NCBI GenBank assembly: GCA_016793465.1
Contig: JAEUJW010000052.1
Coordinates: 62,001-126,000 of the forward strand
Direction of reading: 5' to 3'
DNA length: 64,000 nt
Source: Myxococcales bacterium
GTDB lineage: Bacteria; Myxococcota; Polyangia; Nannocystales; Nannocystaceae
Shown: one piece after another, positions 45,734 through 54,085 of the stretch
How the letters are laid out: every line of letters begins with the position of its first letter
Position numbering within the stretch: the first letter of the stretch is position 1
Notes under the pieces: generated by a model
The model's database searches: none
The model's input: only the letters and a program-made list of their open reading frames with translations
What the model was told of the DNA's origin: nothing
Made by a program: the position numbers and the translations under genes

Positions 45734-46033
45734 ATGGGCTTTGGCCGCAACCCCTACGTACCCAAGGCCCAGGCGGCCGAACTGAAGGCCCAGGAGGCCT
45801 CCGACGAGCTGGCACGCGCCCGCCACTACCACGAGGCCGCCCACGAGTGGGACCGTGCCGCCAGCCGGGAGAAGCCCGGCAAGGCCCGCAGCGAGTACGA
45901 GGCCCACGCGCTCCGCACCCGCGAGCTCGCCGACTCGCCCGCGGAGGAGCCGTCGGAGGCCGACGAGCACGCGGAGCCGCCGACGCAGGCGGAGGCGCGT
46001 CCGCTGCGGCTGATCGTCCGCGACGAGGCCTGA
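45734..46033 (+). CDS. Small charged helical protein
   Basis: A 99-residue soluble protein of unknown role. It is almost wholly helical and charged (QAAELKAQEASDELARARHYHEAAHEWDRA) with an acidic C-terminus. GGAGAA lies 9 nt before ATG 45734 and TATATC about 24 nt before, so it is a leadered gene. The stop codon overlaps the first unit of a 13-bp tandem repeat. It might be a coiled-coil or ribosome-associated protein; no family is recognised. Confidence 0.6.
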   Translation: MGFGRNPYVPKAQAAELKAQEASDELARARHYHEAAHEWDRAASREKPGKARSEYEAHALRTRELADSPAEEPSEADEHAEPPTQAEARPLRLIVRDEA

Positions 46034-46090
46034 GCGCGGGCGCCGAGCGCGGGCGCCGAGCGCGGGCGCCGAGCGCGGGCGCCGAGCGCG
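46032..46090. repeat. 13-bp tandem repeat
   Basis: GAGCGCGGGCGCC is repeated four and a half times in direct tandem, starting within the stop codon of the small helical protein gene. Self-complementary halves could form hairpins, so it might act as a crude terminator. Confidence 0.75.
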
Positions 46091-46147
46091 GCGCGCCCGC
46101 GCTTCCCACGCGGTTCTGTGCGACGGCACGCTCCCGGCGAGCGACGG

Positions 46148-46561
46148 TCACCGGGCCGCGATGGCGACGTTGAGGATCCCCTTCCCGCTCGGGCTCGCCG
46201 GGTTCGCGTCCTTCTCGAGGGTGACCATCACGTTGAACTGGGCGCTGGGGCACGTCGCCTCGAGCACCCCGCGACGGTCGTCCTCGTCGTAGGACAGCGC
46301 GCCCGCGCGGACGGCGGGCGCGTTCTTCGTGACCAGCCAAACCACGTAGTTGGTCGACTCGGCGTCGAGGCGGGGAGCCGGCGCGAGGTTGATGACCTCG
46401 ATGGATACCCCGTAGACGCCGGTCTTGTTCTTCTTCGCCACGATCGTCGCGTCGGCCCCGAGCGCCGGGGCCTCGGTCGCGCTCTTCACGGTCGTCTTGC
46501 AGCCCGCGGCGGAGGAGACGAGCAGGACGGAGAGGAGGATGTGATGGATCGAGCTCTTCAT
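46148..46561 (-). CDS. Small lipoprotein
   Basis: A 137-residue lipoprotein. MKSSIHHILLSVLLVSSAAGC places the acylated cysteine at 21. The mature protein is a predicted beta sandwich (VYGVSIEVINLAPAPR, TNYVVWLVTK, FNVMVTLEKD) rather like a small anti-sigma-associated or Ig-like lipoprotein; no family is recognised. ATG 46561 was preferred over upstream in-frame starts because the signal peptide begins there. The 297-bp region upstream to the divergent DUF481 gene could be a shared promoter area. Confidence 0.7.
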   Translation of the reverse strand: MKSSIHHILLSVLLVSSAAGCKTTVKSATEAPALGADATIVAKKNKTGVYGVSIEVINLAPAPRLDAESTNYVVWLVTKNAPAVRAGALSYDEDDRRGVLEATCPSAQFNVMVTLEKDANPASPSGKGILNVAIAAR

Positions 46562-46858
46562 GTTCGTAGGTTCCGCCCCATTCACACGGCTCGCCCCGCC
46601 GGCGTCACATGACGCTCGAACTTTTTTTCCCCGCGGGCGGCCTGAGCCCCGCGGGCCGAGCGACACGACACGACACCCCAACGTCACAGTCACCGCGCCG
46701 CGGCCGCTCACGCGCCCGCGAGTGACCCGGCCGCCACGGGCCGTGTCTTGGGGACGTCACGAGAGACCCGCCGCCCGCGCCCGACGCACGACGGGGAGCG
46801 CCCGGCCGGGCTCGCCGACGCACTGAACCAGGTCGAAACAAAGAAAGAGATGGTACCG

Positions 46859-47791
46859 ATGTCGATGATCACCACATCGGCGGGGCCGCTCGCGCTCGTG
46901 GGAGCGCTGGCCCTGCCGCAGCTCAGCCTCGCAGCCCCGCCGTCCGCGCCCGCCGGGACCGTCGGCGGTCAGACGGCCGCGAGCACCGGCAACACGGAGC
47001 TCGACGGGTCGGGCAAGTTCGGGACCGCCGCGACGCCCGAGCCCACCACCGACGCGACCGAGGGCGATGTCTCGTTCGGCGGGCTCCTGAGCACCGGCAA
47101 CGCGAACATGGGCTCGCTGACGGCCGCCAGCAAGCTGCGGGTCAAGCGCAAGAAGCACCAGTTCTCGGCCGGCTTCGCCGGCAACTACGGCCGCGCCGCC
47201 GCGGCCGGCACGACGACGGCGGTGCCCACGGTCGCCAACGTCCAGGGCCGCGTCCGTTACGACTACTTCCTGCACCCGCGGGTCTCGCTGTTCGGCATGC
47301 TCACGGCACGCCACGACAAGTTCCAGGGCCTCCAGGCCCGCGTGAACGCGGACGTCGGCGCCGCCTTCTACCTGATCCAGGACCCCAAGAACCGGCTGTG
47401 GACCGAGGTCGGCTACGACTTCCAGTTCGACCGTTTCCTCCTCGAGGCCACCTACGCGAAGGACGCGGACGGCGCCGTGGTGCTCGACGACATGGGCGAC
47501 CCCGTGCTCGCGATCCCGCGCGAGCGCTACAACCACGCCGTCCGCCTGTTCGGCGGCTATGCGAACAACATCAACGACAAGGTGACCTTCGCCACCGGCG
47601 TCGAGTACCTGCAGAGCGTCCAGTACGGCCCGCGCTGGCGCCTCAACTGGGACACCTCGCTGACGGCCAACCTCGTCAACCGCCTGGCGCTCGCCCTCAC
47701 CTTCACGGCCAGGATCGACAACAACCCCGCACCCGGCATCCGCAAGGTCGACACGATCACCGCGGCGTCGCTCATCTACCGCTTCTTCTAG
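46859..47791 (+). CDS. DUF481 (YdiY-like) outer-membrane beta-barrel protein
   Basis: A 310-residue outer-membrane protein. A signal peptide ends near LSLA-APP, and after a low-complexity linker the DUF481 barrel starts with GDVSFGGLLSTGNANMGSLT. Strands alternate and the chain ends YRFF, as outer-membrane barrels do. DUF481 proteins such as YdiY are induced by salt or acid in some bacteria. It opens a compact same-strand cluster with OmpA, a sigma factor and an MscS channel. ATG 46859 is used; ATG 46850, three codons earlier, shares the AAAGAAAGAG ribosome site. Confidence 0.8.
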   Translation: MSMITTSAGPLALVGALALPQLSLAAPPSAPAGTVGGQTAASTGNTELDGSGKFGTAATPEPTTDATEGDVSFGGLLSTGNANMGSLTAASKLRVKRKKHQFSAGFAGNYGRAAAAGTTTAVPTVANVQGRVRYDYFLHPRVSLFGMLTARHDKFQGLQARVNADVGAAFYLIQDPKNRLWTEVGYDFQFDRFLLEATYAKDADGAVVLDDMGDPVLAIPRERYNHAVRLFGGYANNINDKVTFATGVEYLQSVQYGPRWRLNWDTSLTANLVNRLALALTFTARIDNNPAPGIRKVDTITAASLIYRFF

Positions 47792-47801
47792 GGATACCAC
47801 C

Positions 47802-49193
47802 GTGATCTTCCAAGCACTTGCCTCCCTCCTCGTCCTCGCCGAGCCGGCCGCCGCCGCGACCGTGACGGCGACCACGACGCCGTCCGCCGCCGGGTCCTCT
47901 GCCGCCTCCCGCGGCCCCGCGGCCCCCGAGCGCTGGATCCTCCGCCACCGCCCCCGCGCCCACGCGCTGTCGCTCGGGCTGTACGGCGGCGTCATGGGGC
48001 CCGCCCGCGGGCTCGCGGTCCGCGACCCCGGCGCCGTCGGCGAGTACAGCCGGGCCGCGCCCGAGGTCGGCCTCCGGCTCGGGTACTACCCCAGCCGCTT
48101 CTTCGGCCTCGAGGGCGAGCTCTCGCTGCTGCCCACCCGCTTCGCCGACCAGCGCGCGTTCCTCTACGCGGCGCGCGCCCAGGCCGTCATCCAGGCCGGC
48201 TGGACGCGGGTCGTCCCGTTCGTCAGCCTCGGCGGCGGGGCGCTCGCCGTCGCCAGCCCCGCGACCGCGGCCGGCCGCGAGGTGAAGCCCGCGCTCAACG
48301 TCGGCGGCGGCGTGAAGCTCAACGCCAGCGAGCTCCTCGCTGTGCGGGTCGACGTCCGCGACGTCGTGACCGCCGCGATCGCCGCCGACACCCGGCCCCG
48401 CCACAGCCTCGAGGCCCTCATCAGCCTCGAGCTCCGCTTCGACGTCGCGCCGAAGCCGGCCCCCCCCGCGCCCACCCCGACCGACGCCGACGGCGACGGC
48501 GTCGCCGACCCCGACGACTGGTGCTCGCACGAGGCCGGCACCGACCCGCACGGGTGCCCCTACCGCGACCGCGACTGCGACGAGGTGCGGGACATCGACG
48601 ACGCCTGCCCGACCACGCGCGGCGTGACCCCAGGCGGCTGCCCGCCGCCCGACCGCGACACGGACGGCGTGACCGACGACCTCGACGCCTGCCCCGACCA
48701 GGTCGGCCCCGCGCCCGGCGGCTGCCCCGACGCCGACGGCGATGGCATCGTCGTGCCGGTCGACCGCTGCCCGGACGTCGCCGAGACCGTCAACGGCGTG
48801 GCCGACGACGACGGCTGCGCGGACGACCTTCCGCAGGAGGTCCGGCGGTTTCGCGGGGTCATCGAGGGGATCCGGTTCGCCAACAACAAGGCGACGATCC
48901 TCCCCGAGTCGCAGCCCGTGCTCGACGACGCCGCCCGCGTCCTCGCCGGCTACCCCGCGCTCCGCATCGAGATCGTCGGCCACACCGACGACCGCGGCCA
49001 GCGGGAGAAGAACGTCGACCTGTCGCGTCGGCGGGCGGAAGCCGTCCGCGACTACCTGGTCGGCAAGGGCGTCGCCGCCGAGCGGCTGACGCCGCGCGGG
49101 GCCGGCCCCGATCAGCCGGTGGCAGACAACCGCACCGCGGCGGGTCGCGCCCAGAACCGACGGATCGAGTTCCGGACGGCCACCGTCCCTTGA
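47802..49193 (+). CDS. OmpA-family protein with thrombospondin type 3 repeats
   Basis: A 463-residue outer-membrane protein. A signal peptide ends near EPAAAA. An eight-stranded barrel-like region runs to about 225, then calcium-binding TSP3 repeats (DADGDGVADPDDWC, DRDTDGVTDDLDACP, DADGDGIVVPVDRCP), then the OmpA peptidoglycan-binding domain with VGHTDDRGQREKNVDLSRRRAEAV and QNRRIEFR. It anchors the outer membrane to peptidoglycan. It starts 10 nt after the DUF481 gene with a GTG, so they share an operon. Confidence 0.88.
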   Translation: MIFQALASLLVLAEPAAAATVTATTTPSAAGSSAASRGPAAPERWILRHRPRAHALSLGLYGGVMGPARGLAVRDPGAVGEYSRAAPEVGLRLGYYPSRFFGLEGELSLLPTRFADQRAFLYAARAQAVIQAGWTRVVPFVSLGGGALAVASPATAAGREVKPALNVGGGVKLNASELLAVRVDVRDVVTAAIAADTRPRHSLEALISLELRFDVAPKPAPPAPTPTDADGDGVADPDDWCSHEAGTDPHGCPYRDRDCDEVRDIDDACPTTRGVTPGGCPPPDRDTDGVTDDLDACPDQVGPAPGGCPDADGDGIVVPVDRCPDVAETVNGVADDDGCADDLPQEVRRFRGVIEGIRFANNKATILPESQPVLDDAARVLAGYPALRIEIVGHTDDRGQREKNVDLSRRRAEAVRDYLVGKGVAAERLTPRGAGPDQPVADNRTAAGRAQNRRIEFRTATVP

Positions 49194-49232
49194 CATCCCG
49201 CCGCGATCAAGGGAATCAGGGCCACCCGCAGC

Positions 49233-49808
49233 ATGTCGAGCGAGTCGGACGACGAGACGCTGGTGCGAGAGACCGCCAGGCGCGGCCTCTCCGGACAGCT
49301 CGCGTTCGAGGCGCTCGTCGACCGCCACCAGCAATGGCTCGTCCGGCTGCTGACGCACCTGCTCGGCAGTCAGAGCGACGCCGAAGACGTCGCCCAGGAG
49401 GCCTTCGTGCGGGCGTTCCTGGCGATCGAGACGTGCACGGACGGCGCCCGCTTCCGCGGCTGGCTGCGGATCATCGCCCGCCGCCAGGCCTTCAACCACC
49501 GCCGGAACGCCCGGACGCGGGCGCACTACGAGGAGCAGGGCGCGGAGGCCACTGCCGTGGACGGCGAGGCGATGCCCGGTCAGCTCGAGGGGCGGGATCT
49601 CCTGAAACGGGTGCTCGCCGAGCTGCCTTACCCGTACCGCGAGATCATGGTCCTGCGATTCGTCGAGGAGCTCCCGCTGAAGGACATCGCCGACCTGCTC
49701 GAGCTCGGCGAGTCGGCGGCGAAGATGCGGCTCTCGCGGGCACGGGCCGAGTTCCAACGCATCTACGAGGAGAGAGGAGGTGGCCGTGGCGACAAGAGAA
49801 CCGCCTGA
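49233..49808 (+). CDS. RNA polymerase sigma factor, ECF-like
   Basis: A 191-residue sigma factor with region 2 (FEALVDRHQQWLVRLLTHLLGSQSDAEDVAQEAFVRAF, GWLRIIARRQAFNHRR) and region 4 (VLAELPYPYREIMVLRFVEELPLKDIADLLELGESAAKMRLSRA). There is no region 1 or 3, as in extracytoplasmic-function sigma factors. It lies 39 nt after the OmpA gene and its end overlaps the next small gene. The position suggests control of envelope genes, perhaps its own operon; no classical zinc-containing anti-sigma factor follows. Confidence 0.9.
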   Translation: MSSESDDETLVRETARRGLSGQLAFEALVDRHQQWLVRLLTHLLGSQSDAEDVAQEAFVRAFLAIETCTDGARFRGWLRIIARRQAFNHRRNARTRAHYEEQGAEATAVDGEAMPGQLEGRDLLKRVLAELPYPYREIMVLRFVEELPLKDIADLLELGESAAKMRLSRARAEFQRIYEERGGGRGDKRTA

Positions 49809-50058
49809 ATCCGACTGGATCCACGCCGTCTTCGAGGTGCTCCGCGAGGAGCTCGTGGCCGTCGCCGCCGACTTCGGCGACCGCGTCAAGCACGAGGTCG
49901 ATCAGGTCGCGGCGATCGCGGACATCCGACCCCCCAGCGCGACCACGCTGCTGGTCTCCGTCGCGGTCGAGACCGGCAACTTCGTAGACTCGCTGCTCCG
50001 CGGCCACGAGCCGCCCGCTGCCAAGGACGCCACCCCTGACGACGAGGAGACGCCGTGA
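49786..50058 (+). CDS. Small acidic protein between sigma factor and MscS genes
   Basis: A 90-residue soluble protein of unknown function with a helical middle (HAVFEVLREELVAVAADFGDRVKHEVDQVAAIADI) and an acidic Pro-rich tail. AGGAGG lies 5 nt before GTG 49786, which overlaps the sigma-factor gene by 23 nt; GTG 49780 is also possible. Its TGA overlaps the MscS start. An anti-sigma factor usually sits here, but the protein has no membrane segment or zinc motif. It could bind the sigma factor or the channel. Confidence 0.6.
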   Translation: MATREPPESDWIHAVFEVLREELVAVAADFGDRVKHEVDQVAAIADIRPPSATTLLVSVAVETGNFVDSLLRGHEPPAAKDATPDDEETP

Positions 50059-50906
50059 TGCCCTTCGAGCTCGAACAACATGTCCGTATGATGCTGCCGA
50101 CCGCCGCGCTGTTCCTCGCGGTCGTGCTCGGCGGCCTCGTCGCCTCCGCACTCGCCCGCCGGACGGCGCGGTGGTTCGTCGACAAGTCCGGGCTCGACGC
50201 GCTCGCGGAGCGGGCCGGGGTCTCCCGGCTCCTCTACGGCGTGGGCGTCCGCCAGGGCCTGTCGCACGTCGTCGGCTCGCTGGTGTGGGTGGCCGGCCTG
50301 CTGGCCACCGGCGCGGCGGCGGCCGAGATCCTCGGCCTCGAGGCGGTGTCCGCCGGCGCAGCCGTGCTGATCGCTTATCTCCCGCGGCTGGCCGCGGCGG
50401 CGCTGGTGCTCGGCGTCGGGGCCGGAGTCGCCGGCCTGCTGCGCCGCGCGGCCGTGGGCTTCGCCCGGCGGCGCGGCGACGTCGAGAACCCCGAGCTCCT
50501 CGGCAACCTCGCCTACTACGGCGCCATGACTCTGGGCGTGATCGTCGCCTGCGAGCAGGTCGGCCTCGAGACCGCCCTCGTCCAGACGCTACTCGTCACG
50601 ATGGCGGCGATCGCCGCCGCCGCCGTCGCCCTCGCGTTCGCCCTCGGCTCGCGTCACTCGTTCCACAACCTCGTCGCCGGCCACTTCCTCAGCCGCCTCG
50701 CGCGCCCCGGCGACACCGTGCGCGTCGGCGACGTCGAGGGTGTCGTCGTCCGCTACTTCGGCGTCAGCGTGGTGCTGAAGACCGCGGCCGGCGAGGTCGC
50801 CGTCCCTTGCAAGGTCCTCCTCGAGCAGAACATCGGCCTGGCGCGCCTCGGCGCCAAAGCCCGCGCCCGAGTCGCCGACCCCGCCGCGGAGGAGGACTCT
50901 CAATAG
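50058..50906 (+). CDS. MscS-family mechanosensitive channel
   Basis: A 282-residue membrane protein with about five hydrophobic helices and then the MscS beta domain: HNLVAGHFLSRLARPGDTVRVGDVEGVVVRYFG, VAVPCKVLLEQNIG. The pore-helix region is GSRHSFHNLVAGHF. MscS channels release solutes when the membrane is stretched by osmotic downshock. TGATG overlap with the preceding small gene indicates coupling. Presence in a cluster with DUF481 and OmpA proteins and a sigma factor fits an osmotic or cell-envelope role. It converges with the two-component genes. Confidence 0.85.
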   Translation: MPFELEQHVRMMLPTAALFLAVVLGGLVASALARRTARWFVDKSGLDALAERAGVSRLLYGVGVRQGLSHVVGSLVWVAGLLATGAAAAEILGLEAVSAGAAVLIAYLPRLAAAALVLGVGAGVAGLLRRAAVGFARRRGDVENPELLGNLAYYGAMTLGVIVACEQVGLETALVQTLLVTMAAIAAAAVALAFALGSRHSFHNLVAGHFLSRLARPGDTVRVGDVEGVVVRYFGVSVVLKTAAGEVAVPCKVLLEQNIGLARLGAKARARVADPAAEEDSQ

Positions 50907-51089
50907 CGCGGCGACGCGCGCACGCGGGCCCTGACGCCCGCCGTACAGACCCGCGACGCCCTCGCCGAGCCCCCGGACCCGCAAGCCCCCGATCGCCGCG
51001 CCGGGATCGACGCCTGGCTCGCGGCGGGGCGCGCCCGCTGAGCCGCGCCCCGCGGGCCGCCCCCGCGTCGTCGCCGCGGGCTGAGGTCG

Positions 51090-51713
51090 CTACGGCAAGA
51101 GGCCCATTCGATGCGCGTATATCAGCACCTCGGCGTTCGTGCTCACGCCCAGCTTCTCGCGGATCTTCGCCAGGTGGTTGCTCGCGGTGCTGCTGCCGAT
51201 CTCCATGATCTCCGCGATCTCCCCGACGGACTTGCCGGCGAGGAGCAGCTCGAACGCCTGCGCCTCTCGCCGGCTCAGGGCCGTGTGCGGGGCATGACGC
51301 GCGGCCGGCTCGTCCACCAGCGCCGCCAGACGGGGCGAGATGAAGCGCTCGCCCCGGACCACGGCGCGTATCGCCGCGAGGAGCTCGTCGAGCGGCCGGT
51401 CCTTGGACACGTAGCCGAGCACCCCGGCGCGGATCAGGTGCGCGGCGAGCAGGTCCTCCGTCTGCATGGTGAAGACCACGACGCGCAGGTCGGGCCGCTC
51501 GGCGAACAACACGCGCACGAGGTCGAGGCCGGCCAAATGCGGCAGCGAGAGGTCGACCACCGCGACCTGGACCTTCGGGTCACCGACCGCGGCCACCGCG
51601 TCGGCGCCGTTGTCGACCGCGGCCGCCACCCGCAGATCGGGGGTCGTGTGCAGCAGCCGACTCAGGCCGTCGCGCACGATGGCGTGGTCGTCGACGATGA
51701 GCACCTCGATCAT
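51090..51713 (-). CDS. NarL/LuxR-type response regulator
   Basis: A 207-residue regulator. The receiver has DDH near residue 8-10 and the phosphorylation aspartate in VAVVDLSLPHLAG; the C-terminal LuxR helix-turn-helix reads LSRREAQAFELLLAGKSVGEIAEIMEIGSSTASNHLAKIREKL. ATG 51713 overlaps the stop of the sensor kinase gene as ATGA, so it is the cognate regulator. Convergent with the MscS operon, it may or may not control it. Confidence 0.92.
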   Translation of the reverse strand: MIEVLIVDDHAIVRDGLSRLLHTTPDLRVAAAVDNGADAVAAVGDPKVQVAVVDLSLPHLAGLDLVRVLFAERPDLRVVVFTMQTEDLLAAHLIRAGVLGYVSKDRPLDELLAAIRAVVRGERFISPRLAALVDEPAARHAPHTALSRREAQAFELLLAGKSVGEIAEIMEIGSSTASNHLAKIREKLGVSTNAEVLIYAHRMGLLP

Positions 51714-53023
51714 CGGACCTCCGCGGGCAGGGTCACGGTCACGGTCGTGCCCTTGTCGCTGCGCAGGTCGACCTCGCCGCCCAGGGCGCGCACCCGGGCC
51801 TGGATCCCGTGCAGACCGAAGCGACGTCGGGCGGTGGGCGCGGTGCCGGGGAGGCCGACGCCGTCGTCGGCGACCTCCAGGGTGAGGGTCCCGGCGCCCG
51901 CGCCGAGGCTCACCCGCACCTCGCTGGCGAGGGCGTGCTGGACGACGTTCGAGAGGGCCTCCTGGGCGACCCTGAAGGCGGCGACGGCGATCGGCACCGG
52001 CAGGGGGGCGGTCAGCGGCTCGAGGGCGAACACGGCGCGCATACCGGAGCGGCGCGCGGCGTCCTCGACCATCGCACGGACCGCGGAGACGAGCCCGTGC
52101 TCCTCGAGGTCGCTGGGCGCCAGGTCGTGCAGCGCCTGCCGGAGGCTCTGGTGCGAGCGCCCGAGGATGTCGCTCAGCTCGGTCAGCGGGGCCCGGGCGT
52201 CGGCAGGCAGCGCGCTCGCCAGCATCGCCTGGGCGACCAGCCGCGCGCCGGTGAGCTCCTGACCGAGGCCGTCGTGCATGTCGCGCGCGATCCGCTCGCG
52301 CTCCTTGAGGCGCGCCGTGGCGGCTTGCCGGTTGAGGTCCAGCAGGTGCGTGGCCTGCTCGGCGACCCGCTCCTCCAGCGAGTTCGTCAGCTCCTCGAGC
52401 TCGGACTGGTGCTCGGCCAGTCGCAGGCTCAACAAGAACTGTCCGAGGGCGAGCCGGTACACGACGTGACCCAGGCCCACGGCGAGCGCCGTGGTGAAGA
52501 GCATGAAGCTGAGGTGCTCCCAGCCGACCGCCGTCGGCGGACTCACCATCGGGTGAGCGGCCAGCCAGGCCGCCGCCGAGCAGAGCAGCGCCCATCCGAC
52601 CCGCGCGCGCAGCGGCACCAACAAGGCGACGGTGAACAGCGGGGCGGGGTACAGGAAGTGGAAGTCCGTGGGCCCGACGCAGCGGCCGATCCAGGCCAGC
52701 TCCAGCAAGAGCGCGACCCCGGCGACCGGCTCGACGCGCCGCCGGATCGTCGGCGAGCCCGAGAGCGCGAGCAAGGCGAGGTTGAAGGCCACGACTCCGC
52801 CGCGGAGGCGGCTCATCGCCTCACGCATCTCGGGGCGATCGGCGTACAACCACGCGTCCGTCGGCCACCACGCGAGCGCCGCGACGATCGCCCCCACGCT
52901 GATGGCGATCCAGTGGCCCTCCATCGTGCGACGACAGGCCGCCTGAAACGCCACGAGGTCCTCGCCGCGCGGCGTCATCGGCCCGGTCAGGGCTTGGGAT
53001 GGGGAGGGGGCGCTTGCTGGCAT
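51710..53023 (-). CDS. Sensor histidine kinase, HisKA_3 (NarX-like) type
   Basis: A 437-residue membrane sensor. The N-terminal half has five to six transmembrane segments. A coiled coil (HQSELEELTNSLEERVAEQATHLLDL) leads to the dimerisation/phosphoacceptor helix ERERIARDMHDGLGQELTG and an HATPase domain ending in VADDGVGLPG and FGLHGIQARVRALGGEV. It feeds the adjacent NarL-type regulator. The start is uncertain: ATG 53023 overlaps the upstream gene by 37 nt, while ATG 52978 avoids the overlap. Confidence 0.9.
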   Translation of the reverse strand: MPASAPSPSQALTGPMTPRGEDLVAFQAACRRTMEGHWIAISVGAIVAALAWWPTDAWLYADRPEMREAMSRLRGGVVAFNLALLALSGSPTIRRRVEPVAGVALLLELAWIGRCVGPTDFHFLYPAPLFTVALLVPLRARVGWALLCSAAAWLAAHPMVSPPTAVGWEHLSFMLFTTALAVGLGHVVYRLALGQFLLSLRLAEHQSELEELTNSLEERVAEQATHLLDLNRQAATARLKERERIARDMHDGLGQELTGARLVAQAMLASALPADARAPLTELSDILGRSHQSLRQALHDLAPSDLEEHGLVSAVRAMVEDAARRSGMRAVFALEPLTAPLPVPIAVAAFRVAQEALSNVVQHALASEVRVSLGAGAGTLTLEVADDGVGLPGTAPTARRRFGLHGIQARVRALGGEVDLRSDKGTTVTVTLPAEVR

Positions 53024-53841
53024 ACGAGCGCGGGCCCGCAGCTTACCTCATCCTCGACCGCGCTCGCCCTCACGCCGGCGGCCCGGGCGTCCGGGCGGCC
53101 GAGGGCCCGGCGAACGCGATGCACGGCGTAGCGAGCCAGCGTGACGAGGAGCTTCGCGTGCGTCACGGGGAACAGCGTCATGACGCAGGCGCCCTCGGCG
53201 TGCGCAGGGTTGATCTCGAAGAAAAACCGGTCGAGCGCGTCGTCCGGGCGCTCGCTCGGCCGCGGCGCCTGGCGGGCGCCCTTGACCCGCAGCGGCCGCC
53301 GGCAGACGAGCGGATGGTCGCCCTCGGCCCGCTCGCAGCCGAATCGCCGGGCCAGCGCGTCGATCCACTGGATCTGCCGGTCCGACACCTCTCGCCGGGG
53401 GTGGGGCACCACACCGGGGACGCGGGCGATCACCCGATACGACGAGACGTGCATGGCCGGCACGAAGCCCCACAACTCCTTGCCGCGATGGTGACGCAGC
53501 AGGCTCAGCCCGCAGGCGAGGAAGAACGCGGTGCTGGTCTGACGTCCGCGCCACTCGCGACGGAGGCCGCAGATGGCCCGGCCGATCGCGATGGTCCGGC
53601 CGTCGAGCTCCGCCGTGTCGTGCACGACCATGGCGAAGCCGACCAGGACGGCCGCGTCGAAGTAGAGGGCGACCTTGAAAACATTGACGTCTCCGCCGCG
53701 GAGAGCGACGCACAGCGGCGCGACGCCCGGGCCCTCGAAGATCTCGTCGATGAGGGAGGCGACGCTCGCGGCGGCCATCGCCGTGCGCTCAGGCGCGTCT
53801 GTACGAAAGTCGATGATCTCGGTGCGTGTGATCAAGTGCAT
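52987..53841 (-). CDS. Uncharacterised protein, possibly GNAT-like
   Basis: A 284-residue protein. The middle (GFAMVVHDTAELDGRTIAIGRAICGLRREWRGRQTSTAFFLACG) resembles a GNAT fold, with REWRGRQTS as a possible pyrophosphate loop, but motif A is imperfect. It has no signal peptide. The C-terminus contains ARYAVHRVRRALGRPDAR and ends Pro-rich. It lies just upstream of the sensor kinase, overlapping it by 37 nt or separated by 8 nt depending on the start, so it may form a three-gene operon with the two-component system. Confidence 0.55.
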   Translation of the reverse strand: MHLITRTEIIDFRTDAPERTAMAAASVASLIDEIFEGPGVAPLCVALRGGDVNVFKVALYFDAAVLVGFAMVVHDTAELDGRTIAIGRAICGLRREWRGRQTSTAFFLACGLSLLRHHRGKELWGFVPAMHVSSYRVIARVPGVVPHPRREVSDRQIQWIDALARRFGCERAEGDHPLVCRRPLRVKGARQAPRPSERPDDALDRFFFEINPAHAEGACVMTLFPVTHAKLLVTLARYAVHRVRRALGRPDARAAGVRASAVEDEVSCGPALVCQQAPPPHPKP

Positions 53842-53957
53842 GGTGCTGGCCCTCGTCGCCCGCCTCGAGGCGAGCGTCGCCGTCAGAGAACTTCATCCGC
53901 CTGCGCCGGGCAATCCCACGAGCCTGCGCCGCGAGCAAATCAAGCTATGTGGATCGG

Positions 53958-53973
53958 CTCAACATATGTTGAG
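53958..53973. promoter_or_regulatory. 16-bp perfect palindrome, candidate operator
   Basis: CTCAACATATGTTGAG is a perfect inverted repeat with no spacer in the AT-richest intergenic patch of the window. It lies about 130 bp upstream of the fascin/ricin lectin gene and 117 bp from the opposite start at 53841. Its symmetry suggests a dimeric regulator site; the regulator is unknown. Confidence 0.6.
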
Positions 53974-54085
53974 TCCGACGTCGGCAGCGCCGAAGCCCCC
54001 GATGACGTGGTAACTACAATGTGTGTACAACCGCGGGTCGCGCGTGCTGTTCGCGCGGCCGCCCCCTCAGGCTGGTGGAGGTAAC

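Noticed and set aside
46032..46090. Rho-independent terminator
   Set aside because: The 13-bp repeats can fold, but no T tract follows; listed as a repeat only.
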